Shown piece after piece: positions 1 through 6,455 of a stretch of 64,000 nucleotides of DNA; position 1 is the stretch's first letter; every line of letters starts with the position of its first letter. The stretch covers positions 310,001 to 374,000 of the forward strand of contig NZ_JAEVYN010000003.1 in assembly GCF_016807185.1 (NCBI RefSeq), read 5' to 3'. A program made the translations under genes and the position numbers. Source of the DNA: Leptolyngbya sp. Cla-17. Its GTDB lineage: Bacteria > Cyanobacteriota > Cyanobacteriia > Leptolyngbyales > Leptolyngbyaceae. The notes beneath the pieces are model-generated. The model was given only the letters and a program-made list of their open reading frames with translations. It searched no databases and was not told the DNA's origin.

Positions 1-444
1 GACTCATTCAAACAGGTTGTTGCAGGGAGCAGCATCACTACATGGTTCAAGCTCAACCGTGATCTTGGACTTTTAGCATTGGATATTGCATCCGATCAAA
101 TTAATTACATTGGTGATGAAGAAGTACGGTCGTATCTAGAAAATCAATTATTGTCTCTCGTGCGATCATTGGATGAAGAGGCACAAAACAATATTAACGA
201 GAATGTAGTCGCCCAGTTGATAGAAATAATATTTAAACTTTCCATCAAACCAGGAAAACCTTGTGAAACTAGTAAACATGCGGCTGATCTAATGAGCAGA
301 ACGGCGGATACTTGGCAAGAATTAGCTGACACACATATATATACTGGACTATTTAAGTTAATTCAGGAATTACCCACAGAACAGCTACATGGATTTTGGA
401 AAGCTTTTCTCCATCTTCGAGCCTTACGAAGTCGGCTGGTTTGA
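1..444 (+). CDS. partial hypothetical protein (C-terminal part)
   Basis: The reading frame is open from the first base of the window to a TGA at 442-444, so this is the C-terminal 147 residues of a longer protein whose start lies outside. The sequence is mostly helical and mildly acidic, without transmembrane segments or a motif I recognise. A TTG at 79 could serve as a start, but the frame upstream reads as coding. A small broken gene begins 25 bases downstream on the same strand, so the two may have been co-transcribed. No function is proposed. Confidence 0.55.
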   Translation, partial: DSFKQVVAGSSITTWFKLNRDLGLLALDIASDQINYIGDEEVRSYLENQLLSLVRSLDEEAQNNINENVVAQLIEIIFKLSIKPGKPCETSKHAADLMSRTADTWQELADTHIYTGLFKLIQELPTEQLHGFWKAFLHLRALRSRLV

Positions 445-468
445 TTAAGATAGGAGAGAAAGGAAGCG

Positions 469-636
469 ATGGATGATAAGAGGCTAGGTAGAAAATTATT
501 CCCTTATACATAAAAACTATTTGAGCCTGAACAAGCTGAATTATTCTTTAGTCCTGAATGCATTGTAGAAAATATCAGGAAGAGACTTCAGCAGAATCAT
601 CCTTTTAATTACAAAGGGTATTGCTGTATCAGTTGA
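469..636 (+). pseudogene. small hypothetical gene with an in-frame TAA
   Basis: A good Shine-Dalgarno stretch (AGGAGAGAAAGG, 452-463) precedes an ATG at 469. The frame encodes 14 residues (MDDKRLGRKLFPYT), meets TAA at 511-513, then stays open for 40 more codons with protein-like composition (KLFEPEQAELFFSPE and onward) to TGA at 634-636. The last part overlaps the end of the convergent replication-like gene, so the C-terminus may not be original. Changing TAA to CAA would restore one frame. A degraded small gene in the same operon as the upstream partial gene is the simplest reading. The part before the stop could also be a short leader peptide. Confidence 0.35.
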
Positions 637-1628
637 GTCGTGGTTATCCAGCCGAGTTGAGAATGGAGAGTGTAATGAATTCCATCAATCACCATCGCTG
701 CTACAACCAATCCTTGGCGTTTCATTTGATCAAACCACTCATTGAATCCCTTCGGTAAAATTGAGTTCTTCTCAATCTGCAATTTCCAGTTCTTGACGAT
801 CGCCTGATAAAGATACCCAACCGGATTTTTGATCTGCTGTTTCTGCTGTTGGTGATTCAGATAATCAATTGCAGCTTGTACTCGATCAGGAAATTGCGCG
901 ATCGCCCTTTTGAGGGCAGTCGGTAAAGGGGAACCTGCCGGATGCGCTACCGCTTGAGCTACTGCATCTATAAGTTCTGGGAACTCTGCATCTTGAATTG
1001 CAAAATCGTTCCCAGAACTAGCCCGAGAAAGGTTATCTCCTCCGAGCGTTCCGGCTTCTACTTCAGAAGCTTGATTGCAACTTTGTGTTTTCAGGAAATC
1101 CATATCTTCAAGATTTTCATTCATGTCTGAAACAACATCCGTTTGTTGTTCTGAGAAAGAAGTTTCTGGAGAAGTTTCTGTATTTGCAATGCGACCAGAT
1201 CGCGCATCGATGTGATCGCTGTTCACAAATCGAGGTGCGACCAGATCGCAAAAGTCTTCTGTAAATGTATTCAATCTTTCGTAATCGATTCGGTAGAACA
1301 TCACTCGCTTGCAGCAAGAAATCCAATGTTGTGCCGTCTCAATCAATCCAAGCTTTTTCAGATTAGCGATCGCTTTCCTCAACCCATACTCACTCATCCA
1401 GGGGAACTGTTCTTGCCAAGACTTAAGTGAGTTGTAGATCCATTTAGTTCCGTCGATCATCCAACCTGTTGTTGCAGGGTTGAGCGTCCAGTAATACAGT
1501 TGTTGCAGGAATGCTCCCTCATCAAACCCTGTTCCTGATTTGCCCAAAGCTTGCTTGAGCCGTCCTGCCAGTTGCGGTGGAATGGGGATTGAGTTTATTT
1601 CAAGTGTTTTATTGCTCATCATAGACAC
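609..1628 (-). CDS. replication-initiator-like winged-helix protein
   Basis: This 339-residue protein has an N-terminal region (about residues 35-105) typical of winged-helix domains in plasmid and phage replication proteins. It contains LQQLYYWTLNP, then a DGxxWIYNSxxxWQEQFPWMS segment and GLRKAIANLKKLGLIE. A polar, low-complexity middle (about 130-215) links it to a C-terminal helical part (KNPVGYLYQAIVKNWK) that resembles the C-terminal modules of DnaD/replication proteins. The ATG at 1628 overlaps the end of the upstream coiled-coil gene by 10 bases, suggesting translational coupling; an internal ATG three codons later is an alternative start. A role in replicon initiation or helicase loading is inferred from the fold and is not proven. 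It may be a plasmid or prophage remnant. Confidence 0.6.
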   Translation of the reverse strand: MSMMSNKTLEINSIPIPPQLAGRLKQALGKSGTGFDEGAFLQQLYYWTLNPATTGWMIDGTKWIYNSLKSWQEQFPWMSEYGLRKAIANLKKLGLIETAQHWISCCKRVMFYRIDYERLNTFTEDFCDLVAPRFVNSDHIDARSGRIANTETSPETSFSEQQTDVVSDMNENLEDMDFLKTQSCNQASEVEAGTLGGDNLSRASSGNDFAIQDAEFPELIDAVAQAVAHPAGSPLPTALKRAIAQFPDRVQAAIDYLNHQQQKQQIKNPVGYLYQAIVKNWKLQIEKNSILPKGFNEWFDQMKRQGLVVAAMVIDGIHYTLHSQLGWITTTQLIQQYPL

Positions 1629-2179
1629 CCTTTTATAAATTGATTGATTGATTGATTCGTCATCAAGTTTTGGAAACCCATTCGCTCAAGTCGTCTGTCT
1701 GTTCCCCAAACTATTTGCTTGAGCCTGGAAAGTTGAACTTTCATCTGTTCCTGTTGCTTCTCTAACGCTGCGATTTGTTCACCTCGCGCGATCGCGGCTC
1801 GAACTTCACCCACGGCTCGATGGGAAAGGTGTTTGGTTTTCACCTTGGGTTGACCGGATTTCTTGCGTTCTCCTGTAAGTCGGCGCAGTTGATAGTAGGT
1901 GTATTTTTTTTCGTTTTTGATTTTGGTGTAGGGTTCAATCCAGCAGTTGCGGTAAACGTCGCCTTCTGCGGCAATGGTTTGGATGGAATGACATAAGCGA
2001 TCGCACTCACTCTGTAAGGTGTTGAGAGTTGTAAGGTAAGCCGATAGCCAGTTGAGTTCTGGAAACTCTTCAAGATTTAGAACGATTGAGGTTCCCAGAA
2101 CTTGAGGGGTAGCGACTTGGAAGACAGGGCAGCGTTCGACCGTCTCAAGGGTAAAAACTTGCATGAGGAATTGCCCCAC
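1619..2179 (-). CDS. hypothetical coiled-coil protein upstream of the replication-like gene
   Basis: This is a 186-residue protein of unknown function. The middle has a conserved-looking aromatic segment (NCWIEPYTKIKNEKKYTYYQ) followed by a basic stretch. The C-terminal third is a predicted coiled coil (ARGEQIAALEKQQEQMKVQL). It has no transmembrane segment. The gene overlaps the start of the replication-like gene by 10 bases on the same strand, so the pair is almost certainly co-transcribed. That placement suggests an accessory role in DNA binding or replicon maintenance, by position only. The four-base GATT/TTGA-type tandem run at its 3' end (1637-1660) encodes part of the C-terminus. Confidence 0.55.
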   Translation of the reverse strand: MGQFLMQVFTLETVERCPVFQVATPQVLGTSIVLNLEEFPELNWLSAYLTTLNTLQSECDRLCHSIQTIAAEGDVYRNCWIEPYTKIKNEKKYTYYQLRRLTGERKKSGQPKVKTKHLSHRAVGEVRAAIARGEQIAALEKQQEQMKVQLSRLKQIVWGTDRRLERMGFQNLMTNQSINQFIKGCL

Positions 2180-2272
2180 GACAATGGTGGGTTCCAGATG
2201 GAAGAGAAACGCGATCGCATAAAACCGCCTGCTCTACGCGATCCGCGCTTATTGGGGATTGTTTAGAGGTGA

Positions 2273-2638
2273 TCAGAAGGGCAAAGCAATATCGTGCAAG
2301 TCTTTGGAAACCAGCACGATCCACAAGCTATGGCGATAACCGAGGGCAACAGTACCAAAACCAAATCGTTCTCGGTCTTGCTCCCAGTGTTGAATGGATT
2401 GCAGAGCAGAGTCGAGGCTAGGCATTTGACAGAAGGCTATCAGCGTGGGGCTAGCTGGACTAGAACAACAGCCTTCGGCGTAGCCTTTAAGGTAGTGAAG
2501 GTTATCTTGAAATTCTGCGTGGGGAACGCGGTGATTCATCCCATCCCGAAATCCGGCACTAAAAATCTGATTCGGTGCAAGGGATGTACCATGCCGGGTA
2601 TGTCTTGGTATCATATGTTGTAAGTCTGTAAAGGACAT
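2273..2638 (-). CDS. small hypothetical protein
   Basis: A 121-residue frame on the reverse strand begins at an ATG at 2638. I do not recognise the family. It contains NLHYLKGYAEG, which resembles NLDYLKGYRDG in the small protein at 58,503-58,751, so a short Y-L-x-G-Y-x-D/E-G motif seems to recur in this genome. The C-terminal half (FGFGTVALGYRHSLWIVLVS) looks like a compact beta-rich domain. No signal peptide or membrane segment is clear. A second frame is open on the forward strand (2294-2623), but its composition is less protein-like. The gene stands alone upstream of the replication pair. Confidence 0.45.
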   Translation of the reverse strand: MSFTDLQHMIPRHTRHGTSLAPNQIFSAGFRDGMNHRVPHAEFQDNLHYLKGYAEGCCSSPASPTLIAFCQMPSLDSALQSIQHWEQDRERFGFGTVALGYRHSLWIVLVSKDLHDIALPF

Positions 2639-2845
2639 TGAGAAGGCGATCGCTTAGTTTTTCCAGGACACAGCGATCGCTTTCTCATAGACTCCCTCTG
2701 CATTTTCTAACCTGGCTTGGGACAGGCTAAGGCTGCATTAGTTCATTTCATAAGAGTTCTCCGACCTAAAAGCGGATTTTTAGATCTTTGGCTGGTGAAA
2801 TATTTTGCAATGATGCCTGAGCAATAAAATCTTTGAACAGTTATA

Positions 2846-3145
2846 TCAAGATTCTTTTGTTTCTTGGGCTTGAGCACGTTTTGCTAGCTCAGAAATAATC
2901 TCTGTTGCCAATGTTGCAAGTTCATCAGTATTTAGTTCTTCTATCCAACCTGGCTTAAGAGATATGAAATTTCGGGCTGGACGTGCTGATATTTTTGCCA
3001 GTCCTTCCTTCAAAAGAAAGCGAATCATCTGAGTTAGATTTCGTTCTTCCTCAGCAGCAACAACCTCTAAAGGCTCTCGAAGTCCTTCAATATCAATGCT
3101 GATGCGATCCACTGTTTCGTGCCCAATTGGTTCTGAAATAAGCAT
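2846..3145 (-). CDS. small ribbon-helix-helix-like hypothetical protein
   Basis: This 99-residue protein contains a segment around residues 18-52 (ISIDIEGLREPLEVVAAEEE, then NLTQMIRFLLKEGL) with the beta-helix-helix pattern of ribbon-helix-helix DNA-binding proteins. The C-terminal half is acidic and helical. Such proteins commonly act as antitoxins, partition regulators or transcription repressors; none of these roles is shown here. The gene is divergent from the forward block beginning at 3,269, with 123 bases between them, so it could regulate that block. No toxin-like partner is adjacent. Start chosen at the ATG 3145. Confidence 0.5.
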   Translation of the reverse strand: MLISEPIGHETVDRISIDIEGLREPLEVVAAEEERNLTQMIRFLLKEGLAKISARPARNFISLKPGWIEELNTDELATLATEIISELAKRAQAQETKES

Positions 3146-3268
3146 ACTCTAACCTCAGCGCTAACTAATGGTTCAATCTGGTGCATTCTGGTGTATTCAT
3201 GCTACCATCCTTCGTAGGAACTTGGGTAAGAATCAACCCACTTCTCATTTAGTTCTTTTTAGGGAATT

Positions 3269-4066
3269 ATGAATATGGCTGAACACCTTGATTTATCAGC
3301 AGTTGAGCCGATGACAGAGCCGATCGCCTTTTCGCTGGAACTCGATCTGCCACCAACCCCAGAAGCCTTGAGCGAAGTGGCTGAGACTTCCCCTGTCACT
3401 TCTCACGAAGGTAGTACGAATGCTCACCCTCGCCTTTGGCGACCAGCCGAGCCGCAGTTCACAAAAGCGATCGCCCAGTATTACGGGGTGTCTCGCAAAT
3501 CAGTTCAGCAATGGTTTCAAAAGGTCAAAGATGCCTGCCCGTGGTTTACTGAAACCGATTTGAAACTGCCTGACGAGCGGTATACCCCACTCTGCATCGA
3601 ACTGATGGGTGGGTATCGAACCTCTGAGTTACCCTTTGAAGCCTGGAAAGCCCAGCTTTGGGAGCAAAACCCTGATCTGGTCACCGCGTATCACGCCTCT
3701 ACGTCTCAAAGTCAAGCTGCCGACCCTCCGACAACCGCCGCAATTACCCTGCGAGAGTCTGACGTACCGCTCCCTGTGCAGGAGATTCAACCCCTGAATC
3801 TAACCGTGGTTGACTCTACCCAACGTCTTGCTGAAGCTATTACCCGCTTGAATAGCACTCTCCAGCAGTTTGTCAGCAACGATCAGACCCTGGAAGATGC
3901 CCTCAAACAGAATGCCACTCAAAAAGGCTCTCGGTTGGGAACCGAACTGGCGATCGCGGAAATGGGCAGCATGATGCAGGCAACCGACTCGGCACGGGTG
4001 GAGTTGGCAAAAAAGCTGGGCTTACTGTCTATCCCCGCCGATCCACCCCAACAGCAAACTGCCTAA
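3269..4066 (+). CDS. HTH-containing hypothetical protein, first gene of forward block
   Basis: This 265-residue protein has a Pro/Glu-rich N-terminus. Its central part (about 65-135) contains KAIAQYYGVSRKSVQQWFQK, a clear helix-turn-helix-like segment (A-x-x-Y-G-V-S-x-x-S-V-Q-x-W). The C-terminal half is a helical region ending in AIAEMGSMMQATDSARVEL. It is probably a DNA-binding regulator or partition-type adaptor. It is the first gene of a co-directional run to 10,058 that ends with a coupling-protein-like ATPase, so it may bind a site on the same replicon. The start is the ATG at 3269, with a second in-frame ATG two codons later. Confidence 0.5.
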   Translation: MNMAEHLDLSAVEPMTEPIAFSLELDLPPTPEALSEVAETSPVTSHEGSTNAHPRLWRPAEPQFTKAIAQYYGVSRKSVQQWFQKVKDACPWFTETDLKLPDERYTPLCIELMGGYRTSELPFEAWKAQLWEQNPDLVTAYHASTSQSQAADPPTTAAITLRESDVPLPVQEIQPLNLTVVDSTQRLAEAITRLNSTLQQFVSNDQTLEDALKQNATQKGSRLGTELAIAEMGSMMQATDSARVELAKKLGLLSIPADPPQQQTA

Positions 4067-4227
4067 TACCGGTCGCGATTGCTGCGTTGATGCTGCTTAC
4101 TTGTGCCCTTGCTTGGCGCGTTGTTTATTTGCCGCAAACCTCAAATGCCCCAAAACTGCCCACCTCAACGCTTCTCCCCTAGCAGAGTCATCAATTCGTC
4201 TCTAACCCTTCACTGAAATTACAACGG
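4067..4227 (+). other. short intergenic stretch with a possible 30-residue membrane peptide
   Basis: An ATG at 4090 opens a 30-codon frame to TAG at 4180-4182. Its N-terminal half is hydrophobic (MLLTCALAWRVVYL), and the frame is also open upstream into the preceding gene. A tiny single-pass membrane protein or lipoprotein is possible because the block is rich in small membrane proteins. There is no convincing ribosome-binding site, so I do not call it as a gene. Confidence 0.2.
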
Positions 4228-4410
4228 ATGCATCTCATGACCGCGACCACTCTTGAAGCTCCAATCGCTCTTGAAATCAACCTTTCAGAACCCTTATTCC
4301 GACGATTGCAACAAGTGCTTGATGCTGACCCAACCCAAAGTTTTGATGACCTAACCAATCAGGCTCTCACGGCTTATTTGCTGCACCTTAGCGCTTTAGA
4401 TGGCAAGTAA
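4228..4410 (+). CDS. small ribbon-helix-helix-like protein
   Basis: This 60-residue protein shows the pattern of a small ribbon-helix-helix DNA-binding protein: an N-terminal strand (ALEINLSEPLFRRLQQVL), a turn with Asp/Pro, and a second helix (SFDDLTNQALTAYLLHL). An in-frame ATG at 4237 is an alternative start. It lies 69 bases upstream of the 344-residue membrane protein in the same direction. It could be an autoregulator of the block or a partition-type protein; this rests on size and pattern only. Confidence 0.45.
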   Translation: MHLMTATTLEAPIALEINLSEPLFRRLQQVLDADPTQSFDDLTNQALTAYLLHLSALDGK

Positions 4411-4478
4411 CGCTCATCCAACTGTCTACCTCCTGCTTTTAGCAATGGCGGTGTTCTCTCACTTTCTGGAGACAAATC

Positions 4479-5513
4479 ATGACGTTCAATTCTCAATACG
4501 ACCCCCAAGCCTGGATCAAGCATGTCATCTTTGATCCTCAGCATGGAGCCTTGTTCCCTTATCGAATGCTAGCTGGAGCGTTTGGGATTGGTGTGGACCG
4601 AGAACCCACTCTCAATCAAGCTTTGGGATGGCTAACAAGCGGACAACACTATGTTGAACAACTGGGTCGGACGTTCATAACCCTCGCAGGGTTGTACGCG
4701 ATCACAGACTTGCTCGGAACTCCTGAAGGGCAGCTATTCAAGCAAGCCTTGATGTCCTGGAGTCAAACCCATCAACCGTTTGGTGGATTTCAAGCTTCTC
4801 ACGTTGCGCCGATCCAAACTCCTCAAACCTCTTCCCCAATAGAGGTTGTGCCTCACAGTTCATTGGTTCAGGCTCATTCCATGCCCACCGGGATGAGCGA
4901 ATATTCTAGTCAACCTGGAATGCTCCAGCCTCGTTTTCCCCAGACGAGCCTTCATGATGTTCATCGGGCGAATCATCAGCCGTCTATGTATCCTGGTGAG
5001 GCTTTGCCCAGATCACAGGTGGCTCAAGAGCTTGCAAACGTTCTGCGCCCCGAAATTGAGCGTGCGGTTTATGCTGCCACTGCTACAACACGGGTTTCCG
5101 AACCGACCAGTCCAAAGGATCAGCAGATTCTAGACGCATTGAAGTGGCAAAGAGAGTCTGATTTGCAACTGATTGAAGGAGTCACTAATGCTCAAAAGGT
5201 GGTTGCTGATACTTCTCAAAGCTCTGTCCAAGCGACAGGCAACGCGATCGCTCAAGTTCAAGTGGCAAATGCCGTAGTCAACGAAAGCCAGGGATGGCGG
5301 CAAAGTGCTGAACTCTGGCTCGATGGGGTAGACTTACCCACGCTGATTTTTGCGATGTGCCTAGGGATGCCCCTAGTTGCCTTCGCTGCTTGGATTATTG
5401 CCTCAACTGCGCTTACTATCTTTCGTCCCTCCTCTTCCCTGCCTCCAAGGGGTCCGGTGGCTGCTTTAATTCACCCAACTTTTGATGTTACTCAAAGCGA
5501 GAATTTAATGTGA
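4479..5513 (+). CDS. hypothetical protein with C-terminal membrane segment
   Basis: A 344-residue protein. The N-terminal about 100 residues form a compact domain (YDPQAWIKHVIFDPQHGALF, then EPTLNQALGWLTSGQHYVEQLG). Next comes a Gln/Ser/Pro-rich linker, a helical stretch with repeated Ala/Gln/Val (about 235-275), and a strong hydrophobic segment near residues 288-315 (LPTLIFAMCLGMPLVAFAAW) followed by a short tail. It is likely a membrane-anchored component with most of the chain on one side. It overlaps the next gene by 4 bases (ATGA), so the two are translationally coupled. Together with the downstream ATPase it may form a DNA-processing or transfer complex; this is inferred from organisation only. 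Confidence 0.5.
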   Translation: MTFNSQYDPQAWIKHVIFDPQHGALFPYRMLAGAFGIGVDREPTLNQALGWLTSGQHYVEQLGRTFITLAGLYAITDLLGTPEGQLFKQALMSWSQTHQPFGGFQASHVAPIQTPQTSSPIEVVPHSSLVQAHSMPTGMSEYSSQPGMLQPRFPQTSLHDVHRANHQPSMYPGEALPRSQVAQELANVLRPEIERAVYAATATTRVSEPTSPKDQQILDALKWQRESDLQLIEGVTNAQKVVADTSQSSVQATGNAIAQVQVANAVVNESQGWRQSAELWLDGVDLPTLIFAMCLGMPLVAFAAWIIASTALTIFRPSSSLPPRGPVAALIHPTFDVTQSENLM

Positions 5514-6061
5514 TGAAAGAACCGAACTACTCTCAAAGACCCAGTAGCCATCGCCCCTCCATCACGCCATACCAAAAGCGACCTCAAATTCGGCACCTGA
5601 CCGAGGTTGAGTTTCAAGTTGCTTTAGAGCAGGTCAAACGCGAACATCGAGGCGTGATGCTGGCGATCGCTCAAGGTGAACTGTCTCGTGACTACCATGT
5701 GCTCGACCAACGTCTAATTGAGGTTGGCATTGCTGAAGTGGGCGTTGAAATGACAAAACAAGACTTTTCAATCGTCGTCAACAAGCTGATCCAAAAGCGG
5801 TTTCAAGCGGCAATGGCATTTGACGATGCAGCAGCGGCTCCCTTTGAATGGGATCTCCATCGTCAAGGAATTGCTGCCAAGCTTGCAGCCATGCAGATGA
5901 AGGTGGATTCGACGGATCAAAAGAATCTGGACGACCAGGAAATCTTGAAACTGCGCGGGTTGATTTCGCAGTTTGCCAACTACTCCACTGGAGGGATTGG
6001 AGCAAAAGCCACCAAAGTTGAACGGGGCTTCGAGGGCAATGTCCGGCAGTTGTTTCAATAA
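5510..6061 (+). CDS. hypothetical soluble protein coupled to the membrane gene
   Basis: This 183-residue protein is basic at the N-terminus (residues 1-30) and otherwise helical. It contains VEFQVALEQVKREHRGVML and a long segment of alternating charged residues, but no catalytic motif I recognise. The start codon overlaps the stop of the upstream gene by 4 bases, indicating one operon. A possible binding partner of the upstream membrane protein or the downstream ATPase, by position only. No membrane segment is visible. Confidence 0.45.
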   Translation: MMKEPNYSQRPSSHRPSITPYQKRPQIRHLTEVEFQVALEQVKREHRGVMLAIAQGELSRDYHVLDQRLIEVGIAEVGVEMTKQDFSIVVNKLIQKRFQAAMAFDDAAAAPFEWDLHRQGIAAKLAAMQMKVDSTDQKNLDDQEILKLRGLISQFANYSTGGIGAKATKVERGFEGNVRQLFQ

Positions 6062-6149
6062 GGGCTGCCGTTGTTCCCCATCTTGCCATTGCCTCGATGG
6101 ATCTTCTCAACCTCTGCCTGGAAGCAGCTTTTTACGATTTGGAGTGCTA

Positions 6150-6416
6150 ATGAACCGCTTAGCGATCGCCGTTGCCACCTTCTTCTTGCTAAACCGCAGC
6201 ACGACGCTGGTGCAGTGGATTTTGGAATCACAACTCCCGCTGCCCAACCTGGCAATTTTCCTGGTTACTTTATTGGGTGGGCTGATGCTTTTCTATTCCA
6301 CGGTGCTTCAGGGAAGCCGATTTTGGAGAGACTATCAAACCTCCCTCAACCTCTATGCTCCAGCAGGTTTAGCAGGGTTTGCCCTCAGTCTTTGGCAATT
6401 CATGCTCCCTGGCTAA
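6150..6416 (+). CDS. small two-helix membrane protein
   Basis: The frame is open upstream to 5973, but the start most consistent with a ribosome-binding site (GGAG, 6141-6144) is the ATG at 6150, giving 88 residues. Most of the chain is hydrophobic: one segment near residues 4-20, a second around 30-50 (LPNLAIFLVTLLGGLMLFYS) and a third near the C-terminus (AGLAGFALSLWQFMLPG). It is a small integral membrane protein of unknown family, 40 bases upstream of the large ATPase. In the context of that ATPase it could be a membrane anchor or channel subunit. Confidence 0.45.
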   Translation: MNRLAIAVATFFLLNRSTTLVQWILESQLPLPNLAIFLVTLLGGLMLFYSTVLQGSRFWRDYQTSLNLYAPAGLAGFALSLWQFMLPG

Positions 6417-6455
6417 CCTGTCTTTCTTTTCAATGCAAGCCAACGCGAGGTTCAT

